From positions 135,115-199,114 of the forward strand of contig JAFLBV010000003.1 in the NCBI GenBank assembly GCA_017302895.1: a stretch of DNA of 64,000 nucleotides. The letters are read 5' to 3'. Every line of letters starts with the position of its first letter. Positions within the stretch are counted from its first letter, which is position 1. Shown here piece by piece: positions 8,589 through 17,031 of the stretch. Both the position numbers and the translations under genes were made by a program. A model generated the notes under the pieces. The model did no database searches and was not told where the DNA came from. It worked only from the letters and a program-made list of their open reading frames with translations. This DNA comes from Ignavibacteria bacterium. Its GTDB lineage: Bacteria; Bacteroidota; Ignavibacteria; Ignavibacteriales; Ignavibacteriaceae.

Positions 8589-10241
8589 CTACTTCAACAA
8601 CACAAGTTTTTTGGTTGAAGTGTAGCCATCAGCCTGCATTCTGTAAAAATAAACACCTCCCGACAGATTTGACGCATCAAATGTCACAAAGTGATCGCCC
8701 GGAGCTCTCTCTTCGTTCACCAACACTGCAATTTCGTTCCCTGTCACATCATAAACCGCAAGTTTCACAAATGAAAGTCCACCCGTCACATTTGGTACAG
8801 TGAAGCCGATTTTTGTTTCGGGATTAAAGGGATTCGGATAATTCTGCAAAAGAGTGAAGCTGTGGTTTACGACAGCCGGTGATTTGTTGTCGTCAATTCC
8901 CGTTCCAATAACGCTGACTCCTTTTATCATTCCGGAAAAATTCCCTCCGTCGCTGTTGATGTCCATCAGTCCCGCAAAGTTACCTGTGGCAGTTGGCTTG
9001 AATGAAACCAGCACTTCAACTGCGGAGTTGGCAGCAATCTGAACGGGCAGATTCACAAAACTGAATGCAGGATTGCTGATCGATCCCAAAGCAATAGTAA
9101 GGTTCTTGTTACCTGAATTAACAAGCCACATCGAAACATAAGCCGAATCGTTTACATAAACCGTGTCGAAAACCACACCTTTTGGATATACATTCAGTTT
9201 TGCTGACGGTGTTGCCGAAGTGTTGGTAATAAAACTGTAAACACGGTCAATAAACTCGGGGTGATCGATCAACGGATTTTTCTTCCCCTGGTAAAAAGCA
9301 ATTGCCGTGTTGCGAAGTCTCTCTTTTGTATCCACCGTATCGGTCTTATTCCAGATTCTGAAGGTCGATTCCTGTGCAGCAGTCAGATAACTCTGATAGT
9401 TCGTCGGGTATCTGAGAATAAAATAGAGCATCGAACGCGCTACATTTCCCTTGTGGACATCCCTTGGTTCGAAGACAGTGGTCGCTCCGTTCAAGCCAAG
9501 CTTACTTCCGCCACCCGTCCAGCTTACACCGCTTGTAACCACACCAAAGGGGTAATTGCTTCTTGTGTTGTTTGCGGTAGAATTAGTCGGATAGAGATGG
9601 AAAATATCTGATCTCATCGGCTCCGCCTGCGAGAATGTTCCTTGTGGCCATGTATGTTCAGTGTCAAAACCCAAACCCTGGGCAATGGTTCGCGTGGCGG
9701 CCTTAATTTTTATTCCTGTATAAACGCACTCAATAGTGTCGCCGGGTTGTTTATCGATATTTTCGAACATCCTGTCTCTGCCGGAATTGTAGCCGAGGGA
9801 GGTATGGTTGATAACCAGTGCGTTGAGTGCTGTCTTCAGGTCTGCATCGTATTTGTCGAAAGTGGTGCTCTGGTAGCTGTCGCCCGTGGATCCCGATCCC
9901 GTCAGTTTGATGGTATATGAAGCGGAACTGTCAGCAGTATAAAAAACAAGGAATGCCCTGCTTGTTACATTTTGTACGGGAGCGTAATTGACCGTAATCA
10001 GAGCACTGTCTTTGCCGTTAATGGTAACCATAGTATCACCCGTGGAAAACACACTGAGAAGTGATACCGCTCTGACAGTTTTCGCCGAAGTAAAATGATT
10101 TACCAGATAAAATGAGTTAATGGCACTGCTCTTAAGAACCGTAAGAGGAAACACCAGCTCCTTTACTGTGGAGCTTATCTGCGCCTGCGATGCATTCACA
10201 AGCAAAAACGAAAACAACGATGCGAAAAGAATTTTTTTCAA
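8589..10241 (-). CDS. Secreted endonuclease I family nuclease with T9SS sorting domain
   Basis: The 550-residue protein has a signal peptide (about 1-20), an N-terminal beta domain (about 22-110) and an endonuclease I domain (about 118-335). The last shows EHTWPQG near residue 195, FHLYPTNS and DVHKGNVARSMLYFI, the hallmark order of the extracellular EndA/Vvn-type nucleases with the His-Asn-metal site. An Ig-like/ASPM-type beta domain follows (about 345-440), then the T9SS sorting domain with NYPNPFNP near residue 467 and a GGVYFYRM strand near the end. The likely role is degradation of extracellular DNA or RNA for nutrients, acting outside the cell. It heads a probable - strand unit with the Cpn10-like and HAD genes. 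Confidence 0.9.
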   Translation of the reverse strand: MKKILFASLFSFLLVNASQAQISSTVKELVFPLTVLKSSAINSFYLVNHFTSAKTVRAVSLLSVFSTGDTMVTINGKDSALITVNYAPVQNVTSRAFLVFYTADSSASYTIKLTGSGSTGDSYQSTTFDKYDADLKTALNALVINHTSLGYNSGRDRMFENIDKQPGDTIECVYTGIKIKAATRTIAQGLGFDTEHTWPQGTFSQAEPMRSDIFHLYPTNSTANNTRSNYPFGVVTSGVSWTGGGSKLGLNGATTVFEPRDVHKGNVARSMLYFILRYPTNYQSYLTAAQESTFRIWNKTDTVDTKERLRNTAIAFYQGKKNPLIDHPEFIDRVYSFITNTSATPSAKLNVYPKGVVFDTVYVNDSAYVSMWLVNSGNKNLTIALGSISNPAFSFVNLPVQIAANSAVEVLVSFKPTATGNFAGLMDINSDGGNFSGMIKGVSVIGTGIDDNKSPAVVNHSFTLLQNYPNPFNPETKIGFTVPNVTGGLSFVKLAVYDVTGNEIAVLVNEERAPGDHFVTFDASNLSGGVYFYRMQADGYTSTKKLVLLK

Positions 10242-10296
10242 CGGGTGATACTCGATAATTATTTAAAAAGGTAACCTTAAATATAAGAGTATCGTA

Positions 10297-10500
10297 CCAA
10301 TAAACGAAGGAGGAAGGAAGAAGGCGGAAGGAAGAAGGCAGAGGGCAGAAGTTTGAATGGTTCCAAGGATTCCGCGGATATCGCGGAAGAGATTATCATA
10401 CATCAAAACAGAAACCACCGCCTTCAAAATTTCATCCTTCGTTATTCATCCTTCAGCCCTCAATATTCAGCCCTCAATAATTCATCCCGTTTCTTATTTT
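10297..10500. repeat. Mixed GGAAGAAGGC / TTCAGCCCTCAA repeat region with a CGGATT-type element
   Basis: From about 10297 a purine-rich run repeats GGAAGAAGGC. At 10356-10390 the phrase GGTTCCAAGGATTCCGCGG resembles the element at 15958. From about 10428 the TCAGCCCTCAA repeat appears on the + strand, leading into dprA. The region lies between divergent genes and has no convincing ORF. Confidence 0.65.
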
Positions 10501-10532
10501 TACATCGACAATCATTTACTTTTTACGGAATC

Positions 10533-11408
10533 ATGGCAGACTACCTATTCAGCATAGCATTGACAAGGATCACCGGAATAAGCGACAAAAAAAAGGCGAA
10601 CATCGCCCGTTTCTCCGACCGTGTGGAGGACAGCAGTTCCCTCAGAAGAGCGATTAAAGAAGTCGATCCGCTGTTTCTCGTCAAAGAAGAGGAGCTGGAT
10701 GCTGCATATCTGCAAGCCGTAAAAAATATTGAGTTTCATCTTGAACAGGGAGCGGGATGTGCCACATTTTGGGATGAGGGTTATCCTGAAATGCTTCGAA
10801 CCATCGTCGATCCGCCGTTGATTCTATATTTTATGGGAAATCTTTCAGTACTTAACGCTTCGCCCGGTGTGGCTGTAGTCGGTACCCGGGAGCCCACTGA
10901 ATTTGGAAGGGAAATGGCGTTTCTGGCAGGTCAGGTGCTTGCCTCATCAGGTTACACCGTTGTAAGCGGACTTGCCCGCGGGTGTGACACAGCAGCACAT
11001 CAAGGCTGCATTTCCGACCGTGGAAAAACCGTAGCTTTCACAGGACACGGACTGCAAATCATCTATCCCCCAGAAAACGGCGAACTCGCTCTCGAAATCA
11101 GTGAGACCGGCGGATGTGTCGCCACGGAGTACCCCATCGGAACCAAACTTTCACCATCCAATTTAAAAAGCCGCAACCGCCTACAAACCGGTTCCTCAAT
11201 CGCCACAGTAATCATCGAATCCGACCTCAAAAGCGGTACCATGCACACCGCAGAATTTGCCCGCATCCAGGGTAAAAAACTCTTCGTCCTCAACCATCCC
11301 GATGACAAACATTCCCCCATGTCAGAAGGCAACCGAAAACTCCTCGCCGAAGGATACGCAATTGGGATCAGTCCCGAAGAGATTGAGACTTTAGGGGAGA
11401 GGGTTTAG
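10533..11408 (+). CDS. dprA: DNA-processing protein DprA/Smf
   Basis: A 291-residue protein from the ATG at 10533. An upstream frame is open to 10353, but it is made of repeat sequence and has no DprA character, so it is not used. The Rossmann-like DprA core holds VGTREPTEFG (about residue 115), GLARGCDTAAHQG (about 150), GHGLQIIYPPEN, SRNRLQTG and a SGTMHTAEFA motif near the end of the core, all in the family order. DprA loads RecA on incoming single-stranded DNA during natural transformation and protects it. The C-terminal winged helix found in some DprAs is not evident; the core alone is common. A cytosolic protein, transcribed alone. It borders the restriction island that starts after it. 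Confidence 0.95.
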   Translation: MADYLFSIALTRITGISDKKKANIARFSDRVEDSSSLRRAIKEVDPLFLVKEEELDAAYLQAVKNIEFHLEQGAGCATFWDEGYPEMLRTIVDPPLILYFMGNLSVLNASPGVAVVGTREPTEFGREMAFLAGQVLASSGYTVVSGLARGCDTAAHQGCISDRGKTVAFTGHGLQIIYPPENGELALEISETGGCVATEYPIGTKLSPSNLKSRNRLQTGSSIATVIIESDLKSGTMHTAEFARIQGKKLFVLNHPDDKHSPMSEGNRKLLAEGYAIGISPEEIETLGERV

Positions 11409-11604
11409 CTCCTATCTTCATCGTACATAATTAGCCTGATTTTTCTTTCCTTATAATTTCTTACAAACCTTAATTCCTGACCTCGATTTCTAAATATATT
11501 ACTCTATAACCTCTTCTGATATCTCCTATAATGCAAGCTTAATGGGATATTAATGCAGCTTGCTCTGCATACATTGGTCTGTCGTAAGCTTTTGATTAAT
11601 GGGG

Positions 11605-11627
11605 TAATTTTGTACACGATAGTATAC
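11605..11627 (+). promoter_or_regulatory. Candidate -7 box and operator upstream of the C-protein-like gene
   Basis: TAATTTTG (11605-11612) fits the Bacteroidota -7 consensus TAnnTTTG. It runs directly into the near-palindrome GTACACGATAGTATAC (11612-11627), which ends 25 bases before the start codon of the HTH gene. That placement suits an autoregulatory operator of a controller protein. No good -33 element is seen. Inference only. Confidence 0.4.
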
Positions 11628-11652
11628 AGTTTATTCATCTTGAAAGCCTGCC

Positions 11653-11877
11653 ATGGTCTCAGAATATCAAATCCTTAACATCTTCGCCGAAAATATCCGT
11701 TATTACAGAAAACTTCAAAATATCTCACAGGAAGAGCTTGGTTTTCGGGCCGGCTTACACAGAACCTACATCGGAATGATTGAGCGCTGTGAAAGAACAG
11801 TGACAATATTAAGCCTGGAAAAAATCGCCAAAGCTTTAGGCGTTGGATATGATGATTTGTTGACCGAGAGAAAGTAA
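11653..11877 (+). CDS. XRE-family HTH regulator, restriction controller (C protein)-like
   Basis: A small protein of 74 residues made almost entirely of an XRE helix-turn-helix: NISQEELGFRAGLHRTYIGMIERCERTVTILSLEKIAKALG. The length and the motif HRTYIGMIER are typical of C proteins that time the expression of restriction-modification genes. It is followed at 37 bases by the McrB-like gene on the same strand, consistent with control of the island. A near-palindrome lies directly upstream. No clear Shine-Dalgarno sequence precedes the ATG. It could be an unrelated XRE repressor, but the context favours the controller role. Confidence 0.85.
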   Translation: MVSEYQILNIFAENIRYYRKLQNISQEELGFRAGLHRTYIGMIERCERTVTILSLEKIAKALGVGYDDLLTERK

Positions 11878-11914
11878 ACCAATAAAAATTAACTAGAAAT
11901 AGTAGGAAATATTA

Positions 11915-13291
11915 ATGGAACCGGATATAATTAAAATTATTGAAAAACTAAAAAATCGAGCTGCTGATTTTGGTGGCAAAGAGACAGATTACATTTTTCG
12001 TAACAATACTAAACTTGATTCAATTACAGGCTCCAAAGGTAATTATTTTGGATGGATAAACCCTGAAGAACCCCCTAATGGAGCTTATGAGGATCTATCA
12101 TTAGTAGTTTTTCCTGCCTACGAGAAGGGTAAACCTTGGATTGTGGCACTTGGAGTGGGTAGTGCTGGTTTTAAAAATGATATTCAATTGGCTTCAAAAC
12201 CTGGAACCAGAAGACTATTCTCTAAAATTGTGGGCGAAAATGGATTTATAAAATCAGACTTTACAGATTTAAAAACAAAACTTACAAAACTCACAAAGGA
12301 TGATAATCTGGCTCATTTAAAAGCTACTCTTGAAAGATACAGCAATGTATTACCGGCCGCTCGAATTGTAGAGGATCCGGACAGTGATGAAGGTTTTTCT
12401 ATCCTGGAAGGATTCTTAGCAGCTTATGCTCGTATACGGCAATGGCCATCTACAAAAAATCAAATCAAGCTTGTAGATTCAATTCTAAGTCGCTTTGAGT
12501 CATCAAATGTCGAGGATGATGTACTTATTAAAAATTTGCTTCGGGAGCGAAAATATATAGTTCTACAGGGCGCGCCAGGTACAGGGAAAACCTATTCTGC
12601 AAAAACAATTGCTAATGAGGAAAATTATAAGACCTTCTTCACCCAATTTCATGCAGAAACCACATATTCGGACTTTATTTACGGGATTCGGCCATCTTTA
12701 AATTCCGATATGATAAAATACGAAGAACATATTGGGGTTTTCAACAACGCAGTGAAATGGGCAGAAGAACATCCCGAAGAATCAACCTTATTAATCATTG
12801 ATGAAATCAATAGAGCAAATTTATCAAGTGTTTTGGGTCCAATATTCTACTTGTTTGAATATCAAGCAGGTGAGCGGAATCTCGAGCTTGAGCTCTATCC
12901 TGGGAAGACAATAACTGAACTGCCTCATAATTTTTATGTTATTGCGACAATGAACACTGCAGATAGAAGTTTGGCCGTCGTGGACTTTGCACTTCGTAGA
13001 AGATTTGCTTGGTATACTTTAAAACCAAAGAAATTAGATATTATTAATTTCCACAAATCTGACTTTGATAGAATTTCAAATATATTTACAGAATATGCAA
13101 ACCATCACGAACTGAATTTGCAACCTGGTCAAGCATATTTTATCGCGAACGAAGAACAAATGAAAGATAGGATAAAATATGAGCTGTACCCTTTGATTAG
13201 AGAATATATTGAAGAAGGTTTGTTAATAGATGCCAGAGAAGAGTTCAATACTTATTTTCTTGAAAGAATAAATACACCTCTATTCGAGTAG
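11915..13291 (+). CDS. mcrB: McrB-like AAA+ NTPase of a modification-dependent restriction system
   Basis: The 458-residue protein has an N-terminal part (about 1-190) that probably recognises DNA and resembles the MrcB N-terminal (DUF3578) region only loosely. The AAA+ module follows: Walker A GAPGTGKT near residue 218, Walker B LLIIDEINRA near 292, and the McrB signature MNTADRS near 346 followed by ALRRRFAW. McrB-type NTPases translocate DNA using GTP and drive cleavage by McrC at modified sites. Start ATG is preceded by TAGGAA. McrC follows after 6 bases. The sequence is visibly more AT-rich than dprA or the following enolase-family gene, consistent with horizontal transfer. Confidence 0.92.
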   Translation: MEPDIIKIIEKLKNRAADFGGKETDYIFRNNTKLDSITGSKGNYFGWINPEEPPNGAYEDLSLVVFPAYEKGKPWIVALGVGSAGFKNDIQLASKPGTRRLFSKIVGENGFIKSDFTDLKTKLTKLTKDDNLAHLKATLERYSNVLPAARIVEDPDSDEGFSILEGFLAAYARIRQWPSTKNQIKLVDSILSRFESSNVEDDVLIKNLLRERKYIVLQGAPGTGKTYSAKTIANEENYKTFFTQFHAETTYSDFIYGIRPSLNSDMIKYEEHIGVFNNAVKWAEEHPEESTLLIIDEINRANLSSVLGPIFYLFEYQAGERNLELELYPGKTITELPHNFYVIATMNTADRSLAVVDFALRRRFAWYTLKPKKLDIINFHKSDFDRISNIFTEYANHHELNLQPGQAYFIANEEQMKDRIKYELYPLIREYIEEGLLIDAREEFNTYFLERINTPLFE

Positions 13292-13297
13292 TAAAGC

Positions 13298-14677
13298 ATG
13301 GATATTTTTATTAAGATGCCCTGTTTAACAGGAAGATCAGCATCCTTGTCAGGTCTTGAGATGAGGAAAAAATGGTTTAAAGGCAGCGATCAGAGAGAGA
13401 TTGGTAGCCACATTCCAAAATTTCTTAACATCAATAAAAAGAGTTTTGAATTCCTAGGAATCTCAGGGGAAATCGAAGAAAGTGGTGCCAGAATCGCCAT
13501 TTCATTTAAGACTTCAAAGTACATTGGAACTATACCTCTGCTGGAACCGGCACAATGCACACAGATTGGTGATTTTGTGGTTGAACCAAGATTCGTTAAT
13601 GGAAATGATTTCTCAGTAATTGCAGACATTATACAAACTATAAAGGTTGATCTTAATGTTGAGTATTATTTTGGTTTACAATTAGCCTCTGGAAGGGTCC
13701 TAGAACCACCTCTTTTTCTAAAAGCTATGAAATTTATTGAGATATTTAGCAAAGTTGTGCGGTCTAATTGGATTAAGTTTGGTAAAGAAACCAAGTATCA
13801 TGATACCCCAAGAGGAAATGTTAACTGGAATAATTATTTCATAAATGAATTTAGAGTTGAGAACAAGTTTCGATTTCTTTGTACGAAAAGCATTCATACT
13901 ATTAATCACCTCGAATTTGGGCAGATGAAATATGTCTTTAATCTATGTAAGGCGGAGCTTTCTAGCATATCAACGCCCACAAATATTAAATTAGCATTGA
14001 AAGATGAGGTTGCGTACATCGAAAAACACTTAGAATTTATCGACAATTTGAATGTTAATTCCTTTGTAATAAGGCAGTCTGATACTAAACTAGTTAAAGA
14101 GTGCAAGAAACATGCAAATATGATAATTAATAATAAGTTTGAGGAATCATTAGGTTGGAGAGTTGATTTTTCTGAGTTATTCGAAAAGTTCGTTCAGCAT
14201 ATTTTTGAGAAAGTTGGTCAATATTTTGGAGGGAGAGTTCACAAAAATATTCGGTTTCCGGAACTTAAAAGGGATAATCTTTCCTGGCGACTTTCTAGTT
14301 TGTCTCCAGATCTCTTACTGGAACTAGAAAATGAGGTAGTTATCGTTGACGCTAAATACAAATCAAATCTATATAACAGGGATATCGTTGACGGCAATAT
14401 TAAGGAAGAACACCGACATGATCTTCACCAGGTTTTAGCATATTCATCTTTTTCTGGCGAGAAAACAAAGGTTTCTTTTCTTTGCTATCCCTATTCAAAA
14501 ATTTCCCTTAATGAACTTGTCTATTTGAATAATATAAATAGTTACAAGAATAAAGTTTATATTCTTGGCATTCCGATATCCTTGAAAAGTGCTAATGAAT
14601 CAATAAATTACATTCTTGATATTCTTCGAAATAGAAGAGCTGAAGCCATGACATTATTAGAGCTTCAAAGTTTATAA
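13298..14677 (+). CDS. mcrC: McrC-like nuclease subunit
   Basis: The 459-residue protein has the PD-(D/E)xK nuclease signature split as SPDLLLE (about residue 336) and VVIVDAKYK (about 347-352), followed by a QVLAYSS helix, as in McrC. The N-terminal half is the beta-rich and helical region that binds McrB. McrC carries out the cleavage once McrB-driven translocation is stalled. The pair sits directly behind McrB on the same strand. Length is somewhat above E. coli McrC (about 350), in line with the larger McrC forms. AT-rich like its partner. No methyltransferase gene is in the island, as expected for a type IV system that cuts only modified DNA. Confidence 0.9.
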   Translation: MDIFIKMPCLTGRSASLSGLEMRKKWFKGSDQREIGSHIPKFLNINKKSFEFLGISGEIEESGARIAISFKTSKYIGTIPLLEPAQCTQIGDFVVEPRFVNGNDFSVIADIIQTIKVDLNVEYYFGLQLASGRVLEPPLFLKAMKFIEIFSKVVRSNWIKFGKETKYHDTPRGNVNWNNYFINEFRVENKFRFLCTKSIHTINHLEFGQMKYVFNLCKAELSSISTPTNIKLALKDEVAYIEKHLEFIDNLNVNSFVIRQSDTKLVKECKKHANMIINNKFEESLGWRVDFSELFEKFVQHIFEKVGQYFGGRVHKNIRFPELKRDNLSWRLSSLSPDLLLELENEVVIVDAKYKSNLYNRDIVDGNIKEEHRHDLHQVLAYSSFSGEKTKVSFLCYPYSKISLNELVYLNNINSYKNKVYILGIPISLKSANESINYILDILRNRRAEAMTLLELQSL

Positions 14678-14724
14678 ATTCCTGACTATAAAATTTATTA
14701 TTTAAACCTCCTGAAAGCCATATT

Positions 14725-15864
14725 ATGTCATCTTATTCAACCCCCCAACTCCAAACAAAAGTAATTCCTCCCATAACATCAATCGAAGCAATTACGGTGA
14801 GTCTTCCGTTTGTGACGCCGTTTTCGATCAGTTCGTACACATGGACATGCAAGGAGGCACTTCTTATAAAGATTTCGAGCGGGGAAGTGTCGGGATGGGG
14901 AGAATGTGTTGCTGATCCCGATCCGTTTTACAGTCCCGAGACCACTGTTTCATGCATGCACATAATTAAAGAGTTTATCCTGCCCGTTTTGAGGCCGGGG
15001 ATGAGCTTTGCTGAGTTTGAAACTGAGATGCGACACATCCGCGGAAATATGATGGCAAAGGCTGCCGTCGAGAATGCACTCCTCGATCTGATTGCAAAAA
15101 TTGAGGGGGTGCCTCTCTATAAAATGTTTGGATTTGAACCGAAGAGGATAATGTCGGGAATAAGCATTGGGATAAAGGATTCCATTCCCGATTTGCTCGC
15201 GGCTGTTCAGGAAGCGGTCGATCTCAGGTATCACCGGGTGAAAATGAAAATCAAAAAGGGGAAGGATATCGGTTGGGTGGCTGCAGTTCGGGAGAGTTTT
15301 CCTTCGTTGCAGTTGATGGTAGATGCAAACGGTGATTACTCACTCGATGATACCGCCCACCTCAGCAAGCTTGACAGGTTTGGTCTTACGATGATTGAAC
15401 AACCCCTTTCTTACAGTGATATTTATTTTCATTCAAAGCTTCAGCGGGAACTGGAAACTCCCCTCTGTCTCGATGAGTCGATTCATTCACTTGAAGATGC
15501 AATAACGGCGGTGGAACTTGGTTCGTGCCGGATCATCAACATCAAAGAGGGGCGTGTCGGCGGCATGGCAGAGGCGGTAAGAATTGCGAATTATTGTCAG
15601 GAAAACGGAATTCCTGTCTGGTCGGGAGGCATGGACGAAACGGGCATCGGACGGGCTTTCAATATCCACCTGCAGACAGCACCCGCATTTACTCTTCCCG
15701 GCGACACTTCCGAAACCAAAAGATATTTTAAGGAAGATATCGTCTCACCCGTTGTAACGCTTGATGATGAGGGTTATATTGCTATCCCCGAGGGTCCCGG
15801 AATTGGCGTGACGGTTGAAGAAGAGATGGTGAGGAAGTATGAGATAGGAAGGCTGAAAATTTGA
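14725..15864 (+). CDS. o-Succinylbenzoate synthase / N-acylamino acid racemase family (enolase superfamily)
   Basis: The 379-residue protein has the superfamily catalytic set: KMKIKK (KxK lysine pair, about residue 172), VDANGDY (first metal Asp), MIEQPL (Glu), CLDESI (Asp) and INIKEGRVGG (final Lys). The GGMDETGIGRA and LPGDTSETKRYFKEDIV motifs are those of the MenC/NAAAR branch rather than of muconate or mandelate enzymes. It could act in menaquinone synthesis or as a racemase of N-succinyl amino acids. No other men genes are in the window, so the exact activity is open. The last codons and the stop lie in the GGCTGA repeat array (15848-15915). Confidence 0.9.
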   Translation: MSSYSTPQLQTKVIPPITSIEAITVSLPFVTPFSISSYTWTCKEALLIKISSGEVSGWGECVADPDPFYSPETTVSCMHIIKEFILPVLRPGMSFAEFETEMRHIRGNMMAKAAVENALLDLIAKIEGVPLYKMFGFEPKRIMSGISIGIKDSIPDLLAAVQEAVDLRYHRVKMKIKKGKDIGWVAAVRESFPSLQLMVDANGDYSLDDTAHLSKLDRFGLTMIEQPLSYSDIYFHSKLQRELETPLCLDESIHSLEDAITAVELGSCRIINIKEGRVGGMAEAVRIANYCQENGIPVWSGGMDETGIGRAFNIHLQTAPAFTLPGDTSETKRYFKEDIVSPVVTLDDEGYIAIPEGPGIGVTVEEEMVRKYEIGRLKI

Positions 15865-15915
15865 GGGCTGAAACTATGAGGGCTGAAGATTTGAAGGCTG
15901 AGGGCTGAATGTTTG
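15848..15915 (+). repeat. GGCTGA-type repeat tail of the enolase-family gene
   Basis: Five irregular copies of (GA)GGCTGA separated by A/T-rich linkers such as AAACTA and AAGATTT. The array overlaps the last codons and stop of the preceding gene and reads in its sense direction. Confidence 0.85.
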
Positions 15916-15957
15916 ATGGATGAAAAACCAATAGCCTTCGATTTCAATCGGATGAAA

Positions 15958-16002
15958 ATGGTTCCACGGATTTCACGGATTGAGCACGGAATCTACGGAG
16001 GA
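15958..16002. repeat. CGGATT-type degenerate repeat
   Basis: GGTTCCACGGATTTCACGGA is followed by a further ACGGAATCTACGGA. A similar phrase occurs at 10356 and a related one (ACGCGGATTAGGCAGATT) at 34916. Probably a decayed dispersed repeat. Confidence 0.6.
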
Positions 16003-16018
16003 AAATGGAAATTTCTTG

Positions 16019-16380
16019 TTAGGCGACCTTTATTGATCCTTCAATCATCGCGGATGATATTTTAATTCCTTTGGCTCTAATTTCGTCGTTGGCAAACGGG
16101 GAGTTTTCAAAATCTTCAGAAGTGAAAGGGTGAGTCTCAATTCTTCTGTCAACTTTTAATACTATAGGCAGCAGCTTCAAATTGTCATCAAATCTTATCC
16201 CGGAGAAATCATCGGATACTATTGCAATATCAATATCGGACCATTCAAAATCGGTTCGAGAATTATCAGCAAATGACCCAAAAAGATAAAGAGATAGGAC
16301 CGAAATATTGTTCTCTCTTAAGGCAAGGGCAAGCTCACAGGCTTTGTCTATTGCGTATTCTCGATCTATCTTTTATCCAT
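16019..16380 (-). pseudogene. Frameshifted MNT-type nucleotidyltransferase antitoxin (HEPN-MNT family)
   Basis: The frame reading from about 16372 to a TAA at 16019 gives a nucleotidyltransferase of the minimal (MNT) kind: LFGSFA, then SDIDIAIVSDDF, then VDRRIETHPF, then FENSPFANDEI, all in the family order and close to the consensus. No ATG, GTG or TTG opens this frame; a TAA stands at 16373-16375. The ATG at 16378-16380 is in another frame and would join the right one if the AAAA run just after it had one more A, giving MDKKIDREYAIDKACEL, the typical family start. So either a one-base deletion in a homopolymer inactivated the gene or the assembly has an error there. Confidence 0.82.
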
Positions 16381-16484
16381 GTTCTTACCTTCTCTATGCG
16401 TGCCAATTCACTTGAAACAAATTCTGCAGTGCATTTTTTGTAAAAAGATTGTTTATAATCAGGGTATCGGGCTTCCAGATTAAA
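16335..16484 (-). pseudogene. 3' remnant of a HEPN-domain toxin
   Basis: The frame from 16484 reads FNLEARYPDYKQSFYKKCTA and on through EFVSSELARIEKVRTWIK before running to a TGA at 16335. LEARYPDYK and the RTWIK tail are the standard C-terminal end of HEPN toxins that pair with MNT antitoxins. A TAA stands directly upstream and the HEPN body is missing, so the 5' part was deleted. It overlaps the start of the MNT gene, the normal order for this pair (HEPN first, MNT second). Confidence 0.75.
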
Positions 16485-16686
16485 TTAAAACTAAATCTAT
16501 TGATTTTCTTAATAATAAACAAAACAAATAATCCTTAGCATCGGTGAAAAATAGCGCGAAAAATTTCCGGCAATTTTATTAAGTTGCTCATTGATCAATA
16601 AAAAATCGGATTGAATTTTGTGATGGTTAGTTGAGTCAATCCCATTCAATGACTATTGTAATAATTCATCCACTCCGGAGGAAAAG

Positions 16687-17022
16687 ATGAAGCACTTATT
16701 AATCATTACCATTACCCTGCTGTTTGCGGGGAAAATTGAAGCACAAAAAATCTATTCGGTTGACTACCAGAGTCAGGCGGATGTGAAGGTGTTCGTAGTT
16801 GATTACGAGAGTCAGGCTGACCTGAAGGTTTACAAGGTGAAGTATGAGAGTCAGGCGGGTAAAAACGACGGGAAGTGGTACTTTGTAAAATATGAAAACC
16901 AGGCGGATGTGAAGATATATTTCGTTGATTATGAGAGCCAGGCAGACCTCAAGATATACTTCGTTGATTACGAAAGCCAGGCCGGCTGGAGAAACAAAGA
17001 AAAAAAACACCTTATGTACTGA
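16687..17022 (+). CDS. Small secreted repeat protein (DUF6150-like)
   Basis: The 111-residue protein has a signal peptide (about 1-19, ending IEAQ) and then six tandem units of about 13 residues with the core VDYESQADLK and aromatic or branched residues before it; the third unit carries a KNDG insertion. The closing AGWRNK segment fits DUF6150-type proteins. The repeats suggest a small all-beta structure in the periplasm or on the surface. A strong GGAGG sits at 16676-16681. The pirin gene follows after 9 bases, so they are probably co-transcribed. No function is known for the family. Confidence 0.8.
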   Translation: MKHLLIITITLLFAGKIEAQKIYSVDYQSQADVKVFVVDYESQADLKVYKVKYESQAGKNDGKWYFVKYENQADVKIYFVDYESQADLKIYFVDYESQAGWRNKEKKHLMY

Positions 17023-17031
17023 GAGGAAGAA

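Noticed and set aside
10353..10532. N-terminal extension of DprA
   Set aside because: The 60 codons are repeat sequence with no DprA similarity; the ATG at 10533 begins the family-like part.
16222..16443. + strand ORF across the HEPN-MNT remnants
   Set aside because: Antisense shadow of the decayed genes; the - strand frames carry the family motifs.
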